Shown piece by piece: positions 1-8,847 of a DNA stretch of 64,000 nt (the first letter of the stretch is position 1; every line of letters begins with the position of its first letter). The stretch lies in assembly GCA_021732005.1 (NCBI GenBank), contig JAKFVT010000041.1, positions 18,264 through 82,263 on the forward strand. Direction: 5' to 3'. The notes under the pieces are model-generated. The model made no database searches, had not been told where the DNA came from, and saw nothing but the letters and a program-made list of their open reading frames with translations. This DNA comes from Mycobacterium sp. Lineage in GTDB: Bacteria; Actinomycetota; Actinomycetes; Mycobacteriales; Mycobacteriaceae. Position numbers and translations under genes: made by a program.

Positions 1-1
1 C

Positions 2-64
2 CTCGACCTGTCGTACGTCAAGCCGAACATCCTCGGCAACACCCGGATGCTGCTCAAGCTCTGA
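2..64 (+). CDS. 3' end of an unidentified gene
   Basis: An open frame enters from the left edge and ends at TGA 62-64. The visible 20 residues end in NTRMLLKL. This is too short to assign a family. The next gene on the same strand begins 62 bases later, after a short inverted-repeat arm, so there is no sign of close coupling. Confidence 0.5.
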   Translation, partial: LDLSYVKPNILGNTRMLLKL

Positions 65-69
65 CGCAT

Positions 70-79
70 TGAGTGAGCG
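70..79. repeat. left arm of inverted repeat flanking the AbiEi-like gene
   Basis: The 10-mer TGAGTGAGCG is found here and its exact reverse complement CGCTCACTCA at 1017-1026, on the far side of the 127-972 gene. The pair brackets the gene. It may be chance, a regulatory pair, or the edge of a small inserted cassette. Confidence 0.45.
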
Positions 80-126
80 TTGACGCCGCAGTTTGGCATG
101 CTTTCGCAGCCTTGGGCGCTCAGTGA

Positions 127-972
127 ATGAGGTTGTGGACAGCCGACGACGGGCCCCTCGGTCAACTGGCAGCGTTGGTCGGCGTGACGCGGGTGTTCGT
201 CGGAAGTGAAGCCCTCGCGGCTGGGCGGGTGAACCGCTACCAGCTCGCGCACACCCATCAGCGCCTCTTCCCCGACGTGTACGCCCCGCGCGGAGAGCTG
301 ACATTGCTGGACCGGACGACCGCGGCCTGGCTGTGGTCGGGGCGGCGGGCAATTGTCACCGGCCGCGCAGCAGCGGCGCTACACGGCGCTCGATGGGTTG
401 ACCCTGAAATCCCGATCGAGCTCAACTTCGCCAACAACCGCAGTCCGCGCGGGATCGTCACACGCCGCGAGACCATGCTGGCTTGCGAAGTCACCTGCCG
501 CGGTGGCTTACCCGTCACAACGGGCCCCCGAACCGCGTTCGATCTGGCCCGCCGTGGTTCGCGCCGCCGCGAGATCGCCGACCTGGACGCGCTGGCCAAC
601 GCAACCCGCGTCAACGTCAGCGACGTCCTCACACTCGCCGACGCTCATCCACATCTGCGAGGAGTCCGACGAGTGCCGTCCATGCTGGATGCCGGCTTTC
701 CCCAACCGACGACGCAAATTCCCGTCGCCCGACCTGGCGGCCGCTGGTACTACCTGGACATGGGTTGGCCCGACATTCTGGTGGCTGTGGAGTACGACGG
801 CGAACATCACCGCACCAGCCGGACCGCCTACTCCATCGACGTGGAGCGCCAGGACTACCTGATGTCGCTTGGGTGGATCGTGGTGCGGGTGCTGGCTGAC
901 CACCGTCGTAACGATGTCATCAGCCGAGTGCGACGGGCGTGGGACACCCAATCACGGCGGGCCGCAAGTTGA
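127..972 (+). CDS. AbiEi-like / DUF559-type protein
   Basis: This 281-residue protein resembles the many mycobacterial proteins annotated as type IV toxin-antitoxin AbiEi-like or DUF559. An N-terminal helix-turn-helix-like part (about residues 1-60) is followed by a middle domain. The C-terminal part (about 210-270) has a PD-(D/E)XK-nuclease-like pattern: a WPDILVAVEYDGEHH stretch, then ERQDYLMSLGW and a hydrophobic strand. A D...ExD arrangement is therefore visible. No toxin gene is adjacent: the upstream gene is only a tail and ftsK converges from the right. It lies between short inverted repeats and ends in a long hairpin, which suggests an accessory insertion. A true antitoxin role is unproven; a solitary Vsr/DUF559-type endonuclease is an equally good reading. 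Confidence 0.7.
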   Translation: MRLWTADDGPLGQLAALVGVTRVFVGSEALAAGRVNRYQLAHTHQRLFPDVYAPRGELTLLDRTTAAWLWSGRRAIVTGRAAAALHGARWVDPEIPIELNFANNRSPRGIVTRRETMLACEVTCRGGLPVTTGPRTAFDLARRGSRRREIADLDALANATRVNVSDVLTLADAHPHLRGVRRVPSMLDAGFPQPTTQIPVARPGGRWYYLDMGWPDILVAVEYDGEHHRTSRTAYSIDVERQDYLMSLGWIVVRVLADHRRNDVISRVRRAWDTQSRRAAS

Positions 973-973
973 T

Positions 974-1022
974 TGAGCGCCCACGTCTCACTTACGGACG
1001 GAACATGAGACGTAAGCGCTCA
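974..1022. terminator. long hairpin between converging genes
   Basis: Arms 974-990 and 1006-1022 pair over 17 positions with one 2-base mismatch (981-982 against 1014-1015). The loop is 15 bases. It starts 2 bases after the stop of the AbiEi-like gene and ends 9 bases before the stop of ftsK, a position suited to a bidirectional terminator. There is no U-tract, as is usual in mycobacteria. Confidence 0.55.
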
Positions 1023-1030
1023 CTCAGCGG

Positions 1031-3541
1031 CTAGAAGTCCTCGTCCTCGTTGTCATCCTCGGCGCCGCCGCCGCGGATCGCCATCAACGTCGCGGCCAGT
1101 TCGTCGGGCTTGACCAGCACCTCGCGGGCTTTGGAGCCCTCCGAGGGCCCCACGATGCTGCGGGTCTCCATCAGGTCCATGAGCCGGCCGGCCTTGGCGA
1201 AGCCGACCCGCAACTTGCGCTGCAGCATCGACGTCGAGCCGAACTGCGACGACACCACGAGTTCGACGGCCTGCAGGAAGACATCCATGTCGTCGCCGAT
1301 ATCGGGGTCGACGTCGGTGCGTTCGCCGGTCGGCTTGGCTGCGGTGACGCCTTCGGTGTATTCGGGCTCGGCCTGGTCCTTGCAGGCCTGGACGACAGCC
1401 TGGATCTCCTCGTCACTGACGTAGGCACCCTGCAACCGCTCAGGCTTGGAGGCGCCCATCGGCAGGAACAGGCCGTCGCCCATGCCGATCAGCTTCTCGG
1501 CGCCCGGCTGGTCGAGGATGACCCGGCTGTCGGTCAGCGATGACGTCGCGAACGACAGCCGCGACGGCACGTTGGTCTTGATCAGTCCGGTGACGACGTC
1601 GACCGAGGGCCGCTGGGTGGCCAGCACCAGGTGGATGCCGGCCGCACGGGCCTTCTGCGTGATCCGCACGATCGCTTCCTCGACGTCACGCGGCGCGGTC
1701 ATCATCAGGTCGGCCAGCTCGTCGACGACGGCCAGGATCAACGGGTACGGCTTGTACACCCGCTGGCTGCCCAACGGCGCGGTGATCTCCCCGGAGCGCA
1801 CCTTGGCGTTGAAATCCTTGATGTGGCGCACGCGGGAGGCCTGCATGTCCTGGTAGCGCTGCTCCATCTCCTCGACCAGCCAGGCCAGCGCGGCGGCCGC
1901 CTTCTTCGGTTGCGTGATGATCGGCGTGATCAGGTGCGGGATGCCCTCGTAGGGCGTGAGTTCCACCATCTTCGGGTCGATGAGGATCATCCGCACCTCT
2001 TCGGGGGTGGCGCGGGCCAGCAGCGAGACCAGCATCGAGTTGACGAAGCTGGACTTGCCCGAGCCGGTAGAGCCGGCCACCAGCAGGTGCGGCATGTCGG
2101 CCAGGTTGGCCGAGACGAAATGGCCCTCGATGTCCTTGCCCAGCCCGATCACCAACGGGCGGTGGTCACCCCGGGTGGACGGCGCGGTGAGAACGTCTGC
2201 CAGACGGACCGTTTCGCGGTCGGTGTTCGGCACCTCGATGCCGACGGCCGACTTGCCGGGGATCGGGGCCAGGATCCGGACGCTTTCGGTGGCCACCGCG
2301 TACGCGATATTGCGTTGCAGCGCAGTGATTTTCTCGACCTTGACGCCCGGACCGAGCTCGACCTCGTAGCGGGTGACCGTCGGGCCCCTGGTGCAGCCGG
2401 TGACCGTGGCGTCGACCTTGAACTGGTGCATCACGTTCGAAATCGCGTCCACTATCTGGTCGTTGGCCGCGCTGCGCCGCTTCGGCGGGTCGCCGGCCAC
2501 GAGCAGATCCAGCGACGGCAGCGTGTACGGGCCCTCGACCACGCGATCGAGGACCTTGGTCTCCTGGGTGGCGGTGTCCGGCGTGGGATCCGGCTTCGGA
2601 GTTGCCTTCTTGCGCTTGGCCTTCACCGGCTCGGGCACCGTCGGCGCATCCTCGTCGAGCGGATAGTTGTCCAGCGGCGTGCCGACTGGCCCCTCCGCGC
2701 CCGGCCATGCCGGCGCCTCGTCGGTGTACGACCGCGGATCGTCGTAATAGCCGTCGGAGAAGTCTTCCGGCTCGGCTGGGGCGACGTCCTCGGGCTCCTC
2801 GTCGTCGTAGTACTCGTCGTCGTCGTAGTGGTCGCGCGTGCTGAACATCGCGTAGAGCGTGTCCGGCACCTCGCGGATGGTCGTGCCGGTCAGCAGCAGC
2901 AGACCGAACAGCGCGGCGATGATCAGCAATGGTGTGGCGATCCACGGGGTCAGCCCGTCGGATAGTGGTCCGCCGATGGCGAAGCCGATGAAGCCTGCTG
3001 CGCGTTGGCGCGCGGCGGGGTCCTGTGGCGCACCCGACCAGAGATGCCACAGGCCCAGTACGGGCAGGGCGACCATCGCGCACCCCAGGATCAGGCGGGG
3101 CCGCGCGTCGGGATTGGGCTCGGTGCGCATGAGAAGGACGGCGATGACGCCGATGATGATGGGCAGCAGAACGACGGCTCCGCCGACCAGCGTCCGCAGC
3201 ACGGAGTCGATCCAGGCACCGACCGGCCGGGCGGCGTCGAACCACGAACTCGCCGCGATCACGACCGCGACAGCCAGCAGTCCCAGCGCGATGCCGTCAC
3301 GGCGATGCCCCGGCTCGATGTCGCGGGCTCGACCGACCGATCGGGCGGTCGAGCCCGCCCCCTTGGCCAACATCAGCCAGGTCGCCCGCGCCGCGCGTCC
3401 TCCCGTCGCGGCCGCGGTGGCGACCGGCGAGGAGGTGCGCTTCTTGGCAGGCTTGCGCCGGGGGGCCGGCTTGGCCGACCGCGTCGCACCCTTTGACCTG
3501 GTCGTTCGCGCGCTTGAGCGAGCGGCCGTCTTGTTCGCCAT
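1031..3541 (-). CDS. ftsK: DNA translocase FtsK
   Basis: FtsK is the septum-anchored DNA pump that clears chromosome termini at division and activates XerCD recombination. With the ATG at 3541 (protein starting MANKTA) it is 836 residues, close to mycobacterial FtsK; the frame stays open further upstream but that extension looks non-coding. A basic N-terminus is followed by about four membrane segments (residues 85-230), an acidic and Pro-rich linker, and the RecA-like motor with Walker A GSTGSGKS near residue 490. A C-terminal winged-helix gamma domain for DNA polarity sites runs from about 750 to the end. It converges with the AbiEi-like gene and is divergent from the ABM-domain gene. Confidence 0.97.
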   Translation of the reverse strand: MANKTAARSSARTTRSKGATRSAKPAPRRKPAKKRTSSPVATAAATGGRAARATWLMLAKGAGSTARSVGRARDIEPGHRRDGIALGLLAVAVVIAASSWFDAARPVGAWIDSVLRTLVGGAVVLLPIIIGVIAVLLMRTEPNPDARPRLILGCAMVALPVLGLWHLWSGAPQDPAARQRAAGFIGFAIGGPLSDGLTPWIATPLLIIAALFGLLLLTGTTIREVPDTLYAMFSTRDHYDDDEYYDDEEPEDVAPAEPEDFSDGYYDDPRSYTDEAPAWPGAEGPVGTPLDNYPLDEDAPTVPEPVKAKRKKATPKPDPTPDTATQETKVLDRVVEGPYTLPSLDLLVAGDPPKRRSAANDQIVDAISNVMHQFKVDATVTGCTRGPTVTRYEVELGPGVKVEKITALQRNIAYAVATESVRILAPIPGKSAVGIEVPNTDRETVRLADVLTAPSTRGDHRPLVIGLGKDIEGHFVSANLADMPHLLVAGSTGSGKSSFVNSMLVSLLARATPEEVRMILIDPKMVELTPYEGIPHLITPIITQPKKAAAALAWLVEEMEQRYQDMQASRVRHIKDFNAKVRSGEITAPLGSQRVYKPYPLILAVVDELADLMMTAPRDVEEAIVRITQKARAAGIHLVLATQRPSVDVVTGLIKTNVPSRLSFATSSLTDSRVILDQPGAEKLIGMGDGLFLPMGASKPERLQGAYVSDEEIQAVVQACKDQAEPEYTEGVTAAKPTGERTDVDPDIGDDMDVFLQAVELVVSSQFGSTSMLQRKLRVGFAKAGRLMDLMETRSIVGPSEGSKAREVLVKPDELAATLMAIRGGGAEDDNEDEDF

Positions 3542-3747
3542 GCGGGGAAGCCTAGTCGCATATGCCCCATCTGCACCATCCGCAACACCCGTTCCACGGC
3601 GCGTCGTTGCCAGACTGCGACCAACGCCGGCTGAGGTCGATTTCGGGCACCCCGCGCCGCTGACCGGGACCCCTTCTCGTGGCATTACAAAGCAGGGCTA
3701 ACGTAAGCGCCGTCACACCTATCCCGAAGAGCTGAGGAGCCCTGCTC

Positions 3748-4062
3748 ATGCCCGTCGTCGTCGTTGCCAGCTTCACCGTCAAGCCCGAATCCGTCGACGC
3801 CGTGCGCGAGGCCTGCAAGAAGGCCGTCGCAGAGGTCCATGGCGAGCCTGGTTGCGACCTCTACGCCGTCCACGAGGGCGACAAGACGTTCGTGTTCGTC
3901 GAGCAGTGGGCCGACGAGGACGCACTCAAGACCCACAGCACCGCGCCCGGCGTGACCGCGCTCTTCGGCGCGATCGGTGAGCACCTCGACGGCGCCCCCG
4001 ACATCAAGATGCTCACCCCCATCCCGGCCGGTGACCCGGCCAAGGGCCAGGTTCGTCCCTGA
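3748..4062 (+). CDS. antibiotic biosynthesis monooxygenase (ABM) domain protein
   Basis: This 104-residue protein is a single ABM/dimeric alpha-beta barrel domain, matching the length and sequence style of Rv2749. Such proteins are small homodimers; some are quinone or haem-modifying oxygenases, but most have no known substrate. The pattern VVVASF at the start, then GCDLYAV and FVFVEQWAD, is typical of the fold. A clear ribosome binding site (GAGGAG, about 3734-3739) precedes the ATG. The stop lies 5 bases before the start of the SDR gene, so the two form an operon. Confidence 0.85.
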   Translation: MPVVVVASFTVKPESVDAVREACKKAVAEVHGEPGCDLYAVHEGDKTFVFVEQWADEDALKTHSTAPGVTALFGAIGEHLDGAPDIKMLTPIPAGDPAKGQVRP

Positions 4063-4067
4063 TCGTC

Positions 4068-4883
4068 ATGGGTGAACTCGACGGCAAGGTCGCGCTGATC
4101 ACCGGCGCGGCCCGCGGCCAGGGCCGCGCGCATGCGGTGAAGCTGGCATCGGAGGGTGCCAGCATCATCGCGGTGGACCTCTGCGACCAGATCGCCAGCG
4201 TCCCCTATCCGATGGCGACGCCGGAGGACATGGCTGCGACCGTCAAGCTCGTCGAGGACGCCGGAGCGCGGATCGTCGCCCGCGAGGCCGACGTGCGCGA
4301 CCGGACGGCGCTGAAGAACGCCATGTACCAGGGCATCGAGGAACTCGGCCGGCTCGACATCGTGATCGCGAACGCCGGGATCGCCCCGATGGCCGACGAC
4401 GGCGCCTGGCAGGACGTCATCGACGTCAACCTCACCGGGGTCTATCACACCGTCGACGTGGCGATGAAGCCGATCATCAAGCAGGGCGACGGCGGCGCGA
4501 TCGTGCTGACCAGCTCGGTGGCCGGCCTGGTCGGCATCGGTGCGCCGGTAGCGGGATCGCTGGGCTACACCGTCGCCAAGCACGGCGTGGTCGGCCTGAT
4601 GCGGGCGTATGCGAATTTCCTTGCCGCATTCAACATTCGGGTCAACTCGGTGCATCCGGCCGGGGTGAACACCCCGATGATCGACAACGAGTTCACCCGC
4701 TCCTGGCTCGAAGGCTTCGCCCAGCAGATGCAGGGCGGCCCGGACATGAGCAACGCGCTGCCGGTCCAGACGCTGGAACCTGAGGACATCGCCAACGCGG
4801 TCTACTACCTGGTGTCGGACGCGGGCCGCTATGTCACCGGCGTCACGTTGCCCGTCGACGCCGGGTTCACGAACAAGCGCTGA
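4068..4883 (+). CDS. mycofactocin-coupled type SDR oxidoreductase
   Basis: This 271-residue short-chain dehydrogenase is like Rv2750. The nucleotide-binding motif [12 protein letters not shown] (residues 13-24) and the insert after strand 2 (ICDLCDQ...[13 protein letters not shown] region) are marks of the actinobacterial SDR subfamily that uses a non-exchangeable NAD and passes electrons to mycofactocin. The catalytic Ser (SSVAG) and the Tyr-x-x-x-Lys (YTVAK) are present. It follows the ABM gene by 5 bases. The substrate, probably an alcohol, cannot be inferred. No mycofactocin genes are in the window. Confidence 0.88.
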   Translation: MGELDGKVALITGAARGQGRAHAVKLASEGASIIAVDLCDQIASVPYPMATPEDMAATVKLVEDAGARIVAREADVRDRTALKNAMYQGIEELGRLDIVIANAGIAPMADDGAWQDVIDVNLTGVYHTVDVAMKPIIKQGDGGAIVLTSSVAGLVGIGAPVAGSLGYTVAKHGVVGLMRAYANFLAAFNIRVNSVHPAGVNTPMIDNEFTRSWLEGFAQQMQGGPDMSNALPVQTLEPEDIANAVYYLVSDAGRYVTGVTLPVDAGFTNKR

Positions 4884-4885
4884 GG

Positions 4886-6376
4886 CTAGCCACGGTCGGT
4901 GATGGTGAAGATACCGTCGCGCACGACCACCTCGGCGCCGACGATGTCGTTGGTCAGTGCAGATGCCATCAGTTCCTCATCGTGGCTGCGCGCTACGGCT
5001 CGGCGGCCGTCGGCCAAATCGACCACGACGATCGCCCGCTCCGGCCGATCACCCTCGAACACAACGGTATACGCGACAACGCGGCCGGTTCCCCGCGCGT
5101 CAATGACGACTGGCAGCTGCGGTTCTTCGCCGGCGACTGCGTCTGTGACGTCGATGGTCTCGAATGTGTAGGTCGGCGCGTCGGCGGTGATCACCAGGGC
5201 CCCTTGCTTGGAGTACAGCCCACTCACACTGCTGACAAGTGCGGCGTGGGCGTCCGAGGTGGTCAATCGTTGCGCCGCCGCGGCAATGGCATGCAGGACA
5301 TAGCTGTTGAGCGGACCGCCCGCAAAGGACATACCACCGGTCAGGGTCAGATCACGTCCCGCCGGCACCCGCAGCGCTTCGGCTCCGATCAACACCGGTG
5401 CGGGGAACGCCGAGTAAAGATCCAGCAGCTCGATCTCGGAAACATCACGATTCATCCGGTGCGAAATCGTGTCGCCGATGATGCGCATTGCCGCCGGCTG
5501 AGTGAGCCGGGTTCGGCCGGCCACCGGCACAACGTGATTGGACTCGACAGCCACGGCTGGGTAACACCGCGCACTGTCGGGAACGCCGAGTTCGTCGGCG
5601 TGGCGGTGGGTCGTGATGACCAACGCACACCCTTGATCGACGGTCCAGGTCGTCGCCAACAACTTGGTGTAGGGAAAAGCCAGCATCGGATTACCAGCCG
5701 ACGGGTTGCGAAGCTCGTCGGGACGATAGCCTTTGGCGCGCACCGCATCAGGGTTGTTCTGAGCGACGGCGGCGAAACGTGCGTACACCCGAGCGAGTTC
5801 GTCGCGATGCTCCTCCATACCCAGGCCGTTCTGACTGCGCCAGAAGCTGTCGATCAACGCGTAGTACGCCGGAGTCGCCGAAAGCCCCGCGGCCACCTCG
5901 GCGGGATGTGACATGCTCTCGTCAAAATCCGGCGAAGTCAGCGACTCGTCGGGCACCACACCCGCCGCCTGAGCGGTGACGTGCGGGTCGTGCCCGCCGG
6001 CGACTGCCCTCACCTTTCGATAGTGCGCCTCGCCACCGATCACCAACGCCACGTGGTGAGTGCCGCTTTGGACGGCCCGGCAGGCATGGCTGACCAGCGT
6101 CTGCTGCATGACGCCGATGTGAGCGAGCACAGTGTGCGCGGCACCGGCGCCAATCCATTCGCCCACCAGACGCGCGGGATCGGCGTACCGGGTCAAGCCC
6201 GCGGTAGCACCAATCCAGTCCACGTCGGCGGCGTCCACGCCCGATGCCTTCAGCGCCCCGCGCGCGGCACTCGCCATGAGTTCGGCCGCTTCCTGACCCT
6301 CGCGAGGGTTGATGTCCCGACGACTCACCGCGTGCCAGCCGACGAGAACCGGACTCGACGGGTCGATTGTTGACAC
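4886..6376 (-). CDS. SCP2-thiolase-like protein type 1 (TLP1)
   Basis: This 496-residue thiolase-superfamily protein has an extra C-terminal domain of about 90 residues, as described for the mycobacterial SCP2-thiolase-like protein type 1. The thiolase core shows LDLYSAFP near residue 315 and GGPLNSYVLHA near 345, the usual N-x-H part of the second half. The stretch where the nucleophilic Cys should lie reads QTLVSHACRAV and has no canonical Cys-box, so normal thiolytic chemistry is doubtful. The family is thought to bind acyl-CoA or lipid. It is divergent from the dmmA-like operon with only 40 bases between starts, and converges on the SDR gene with a 2-base gap. Confidence 0.85.
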   Translation of the reverse strand: MSTIDPSSPVLVGWHAVSRRDINPREGQEAAELMASAARGALKASGVDAADVDWIGATAGLTRYADPARLVGEWIGAGAAHTVLAHIGVMQQTLVSHACRAVQSGTHHVALVIGGEAHYRKVRAVAGGHDPHVTAQAAGVVPDESLTSPDFDESMSHPAEVAAGLSATPAYYALIDSFWRSQNGLGMEEHRDELARVYARFAAVAQNNPDAVRAKGYRPDELRNPSAGNPMLAFPYTKLLATTWTVDQGCALVITTHRHADELGVPDSARCYPAVAVESNHVVPVAGRTRLTQPAAMRIIGDTISHRMNRDVSEIELLDLYSAFPAPVLIGAEALRVPAGRDLTLTGGMSFAGGPLNSYVLHAIAAAAQRLTTSDAHAALVSSVSGLYSKQGALVITADAPTYTFETIDVTDAVAGEEPQLPVVIDARGTGRVVAYTVVFEGDRPERAIVVVDLADGRRAVARSHDEELMASALTNDIVGAEVVVRDGIFTITDRG

Positions 6377-6416
6377 GCAAGCTGTCTATCACACGCTGGA
6401 CTACGCTCGAGTGACG

Positions 6417-6947
6417 ATGACACCCGATCTGGAGCTCACCAGCGTCCCGGCCTGGGCCGTCGAACCAACTTGTCCGACGGCCGATCTCACCGGCCGGCAC
6501 TGGACGGTGCTCGCCGTCGGCACTGATGCGGCCGCCATCGCCGCACGGTGGGTTGACGAGATCCGCGCCGTCCATCCGGACGCCCGGCCCCGGGTGCATC
6601 AGGTCGCCGACGCCGATGCGGCATGTGCCGCGCTGGGCGCCGACCTGGAGGATGCCGTGGTCGGGTGGCGGCTGCTGCTGGCCGGCCCCGCGCATGCGTG
6701 TCTTCGCATCCGCGCCCACGCCTTCGAACTCGGCGCCACCGACGACGAAATCACCGTCGCCAGTACCGAAGTAGCCACCCGCAAGATCTACTGCGCGCAC
6801 TGCCGGACCACCACCACGGCTGCGACGGGATTGTCCGAGGAGATCACCTGCCCCGGCTGCGCACGCCGATTGTTCGTGTACTACCACGTCTCTCGGCGGA
6901 TCGGTGCCCACCTCGGATTCGCGACGACCGCCGACACCACGCCATGA
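6417..6947 (+). CDS. dmmA: dimethylamine monooxygenase subunit DmmA-like
   Basis: This is a 176-residue protein when started at the ATG 6417; an in-frame GTG at 6411 is an alternative. The N-terminal two thirds resemble the DmmA family, which forms part of a three-component oxidative N-demethylase for dimethylamine-type substrates. The C-terminal region holds two CxxC pairs (CAHC and CPGC, about residues 125-150), a zinc-ribbon or rubredoxin-like knuckle. It overlaps the reductase gene by ATGA, so the three genes 6417-8847 are translationally coupled. The short divergent gap to TLP1 must hold both promoters. The true substrate, dimethylamine or another secondary amine, is inferred from family only. 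Confidence 0.75.
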   Translation: MTPDLELTSVPAWAVEPTCPTADLTGRHWTVLAVGTDAAAIAARWVDEIRAVHPDARPRVHQVADADAACAALGADLEDAVVGWRLLLAGPAHACLRIRAHAFELGATDDEITVASTEVATRKIYCAHCRTTTTAATGLSEEITCPGCARRLFVYYHVSRRIGAHLGFATTADTTP

Positions 6948-7867
6948 CCAGGTTGACGTTAGACGTCGTCGCGATCGACGACACCGTGCCCGGGATCAGA
7001 ACCCTGACCCTGGCCCACGCCGACGGTGCGGCGCTGCCGTCGTTCACGCCCGGTAGCCACGTGGTGATCGAATGCGCCGGCGGCGCCAACGCCTATTCGC
7101 TGACCGGGGAGAGTGCTGCGCCCCACGAATATGTGGTGTCAGTGTTGGAATGCCCTGCGGGCCGCGGTGGTTCGCGGTGGATTCACCGCGAACTGAGCGT
7201 GGGCGACGCCGTCGTTGTGCACCCGCCGCGCAGCGCCTTCGCCCCCGTTCTGCGCGCCCGGCGACACCTGTTGATCGCCGCCGGCATCGGGATCACCCCG
7301 ATGGTGTCGCATCTGCGCAGCGCACGACGCTGGGGCCGAGATGTGCTGCTGCTCTATGTCTTTCGCGAGGGCCGCGGCGCGTACGTCGACGAGATCCGGT
7401 CGTTGACGGAGAATGCCTCGTTCTTCACCGACCGGACGGCCTTCCTCGCCGAGGTGACGGCGACGCTGGCCGCCCAGCCCTTCGGCACGCACGCCTATCT
7501 CTGCGGTCCAAGCCAGTTCATCGACGACGTCGTTGCGGTCGCCACCGAGATGGGCTGGCCGCGGGGGCGCATCCATATCGAACACTTCGGCGGTGAGCTG
7601 GCACCGGGCGATCCGTTCGAGGTCGAACTGTCCTCCGATGGAAGCGTTTTCACCGTCGAGTCAGGTGTCTCACTGCTGGAGTCGTTGACCGCGCACGGAC
7701 ATGCCATACCCAATCTGTGCAGGCAGGGTGTCTGTGGTGAATGCCGGGTTCCGGTGCGCGAGGGGTCGGTGCTGCACCGCGACCTCTTCCTGACCGACGA
7801 CGAGCGCCGCGACTCGATGATGGCCTGCGTCTCGCGCGGCTCCGGCCGGGTGGAGTTGGACCTGTGA
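6944..7867 (+). CDS. PDR/VanB-type FMN/FAD-NAD(P) reductase with 2Fe-2S domain
   Basis: This 307-residue electron-transfer protein is of the phthalate dioxygenase reductase/VanB type. The order is flavin-binding barrel (residues 1-100, with the YSLTGE flavin motif near 45), a nucleotide domain with AAGIGITPM near 108, and a C-terminal plant-type 2Fe-2S ferredoxin with CRQGVCGEC and a last Cys (MMACVS). It should carry NAD(P)H electrons to the haem-dependent demethylase encoded next. The start ATG overlaps the dmmA stop, and its own stop overlaps the GTG of the next gene. Confidence 0.92.
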   Translation: MTRLTLDVVAIDDTVPGIRTLTLAHADGAALPSFTPGSHVVIECAGGANAYSLTGESAAPHEYVVSVLECPAGRGGSRWIHRELSVGDAVVVHPPRSAFAPVLRARRHLLIAAGIGITPMVSHLRSARRWGRDVLLLYVFREGRGAYVDEIRSLTENASFFTDRTAFLAEVTATLAAQPFGTHAYLCGPSQFIDDVVAVATEMGWPRGRIHIEHFGGELAPGDPFEVELSSDGSVFTVESGVSLLESLTAHGHAIPNLCRQGVCGECRVPVREGSVLHRDLFLTDDERRDSMMACVSRGSGRVELDL

Positions 7868-8847
7868 GCAAACTGGTGTCGGCACCGGATCTGATTGCGT
7901 CCTTTCCGTTCCCGTACACGGCCGACTCCTACCGGTACAGCACCAACATCGCGCCCGCACGCACAGTGGTGAGCACCGCGACCGGACAGTGGGGCGAGCC
8001 GGTGGTGGACATCGACAGCGAGTACACCCTCGAACTCGCCGAACGCCGCCGCATCCTGGCCGCCGATCCATCCCGGCATGCGGTGTTGCCGCACATGCGA
8101 ATCGCGTGCTGGGACACCATGCTGACATTGATGGCCGAGCTCGCCGGCTCGTATCCGGCGACGATGTCCCTGAGCCGCGACGGCGACACCTGGTGTTGGC
8201 GCAACGACTTGCTCGGTATCACCCAAGAATTCGTGGTCGGCGACGAATCAAGCCTGCCGTGCGATCCGCTGGCCTACATCGCCGGTCAGGTGCAGGAAGA
8301 CATCGTGCTGCTCGACCAGCGCGACGACGACCTGTTCGCCGACGCCGGTGTGGTCACGTTCGCCGCGGGCTGGTCGTTCGGCTTCGACGTCGGGATGACA
8401 TTCCTGGAGATCCACGGACCGGTCCCCCGGTTACGGGAGACCGGGGTGATCACCCGGGCCCGCGAGTTCCTGATGCGACTGCAGGCCGGCGGCATCTATC
8501 GCCGGACCAACTGGTCGATGACCGTCGGCAGACGGCTCGATGTGTCCACCGAAGCGTTCCCGCAGTGGCTGCCCGATCGCGCGCACCTGGACGCCCTCGA
8601 CGACGACACGTTCGGCCGGCTCATCCATCTGCGGGTGGAGGTGCAGCACCTGATCCGCCTGCCCGAGTCGGGTGCGATCTGTTTTCTGATTCGCAGCTAC
8701 ATGCTGCCGCTGGCCGATATCGCCACCGTTGAGCAGTGGCGTGCGCGCACTGCCGCGGTGTTGGCCGAATTGCCCGACGACATGGTCGAATACAAGGGAC
8801 TGGCCGCCTATCGGGACCGCGCGGTCACTTGGCTGCGCTCGCGCTGA
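7864..8847 (+). CDS. haem-dependent oxidative N-demethylase (DUF3445) family
   Basis: This 327-residue member of PF11927, the haem-dependent oxidative N-demethylase family, is the presumed catalytic subunit of the operon. Family marks visible are the PFPY near the N-terminus, ITQEFVVGDE and the RTNWSM segment near residue 215. It starts at GTG overlapping the reductase stop. With the upstream genes it would oxidise a methylated amine to the demethylated amine plus formaldehyde. The last 40 bases overlap the 3' end of the opposite-strand MFS gene, an unusual convergent overlap. Confidence 0.85.
   Translation: MSKLVSAPDLIASFPFPYTADSYRYSTNIAPARTVVSTATGQWGEPVVDIDSEYTLELAERRRILAADPSRHAVLPHMRIACWDTMLTLMAELAGSYPATMSLSRDGDTWCWRNDLLGITQEFVVGDESSLPCDPLAYIAGQVQEDIVLLDQRDDDLFADAGVVTFAAGWSFGFDVGMTFLEIHGPVPRLRETGVITRAREFLMRLQAGGIYRRTNWSMTVGRRLDVSTEAFPQWLPDRAHLDALDDDTFGRLIHLRVEVQHLIRLPESGAICFLIRSYMLPLADIATVEQWRARTAAVLAELPDDMVEYKGLAAYRDRAVTWLRSR

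Noticed and set aside
1631..2965. 444-codon open frame on the plus strand
   Set aside because: Antisense to ftsK; composition is rich in Arg, Gly, Asp and His as in shadow frames.
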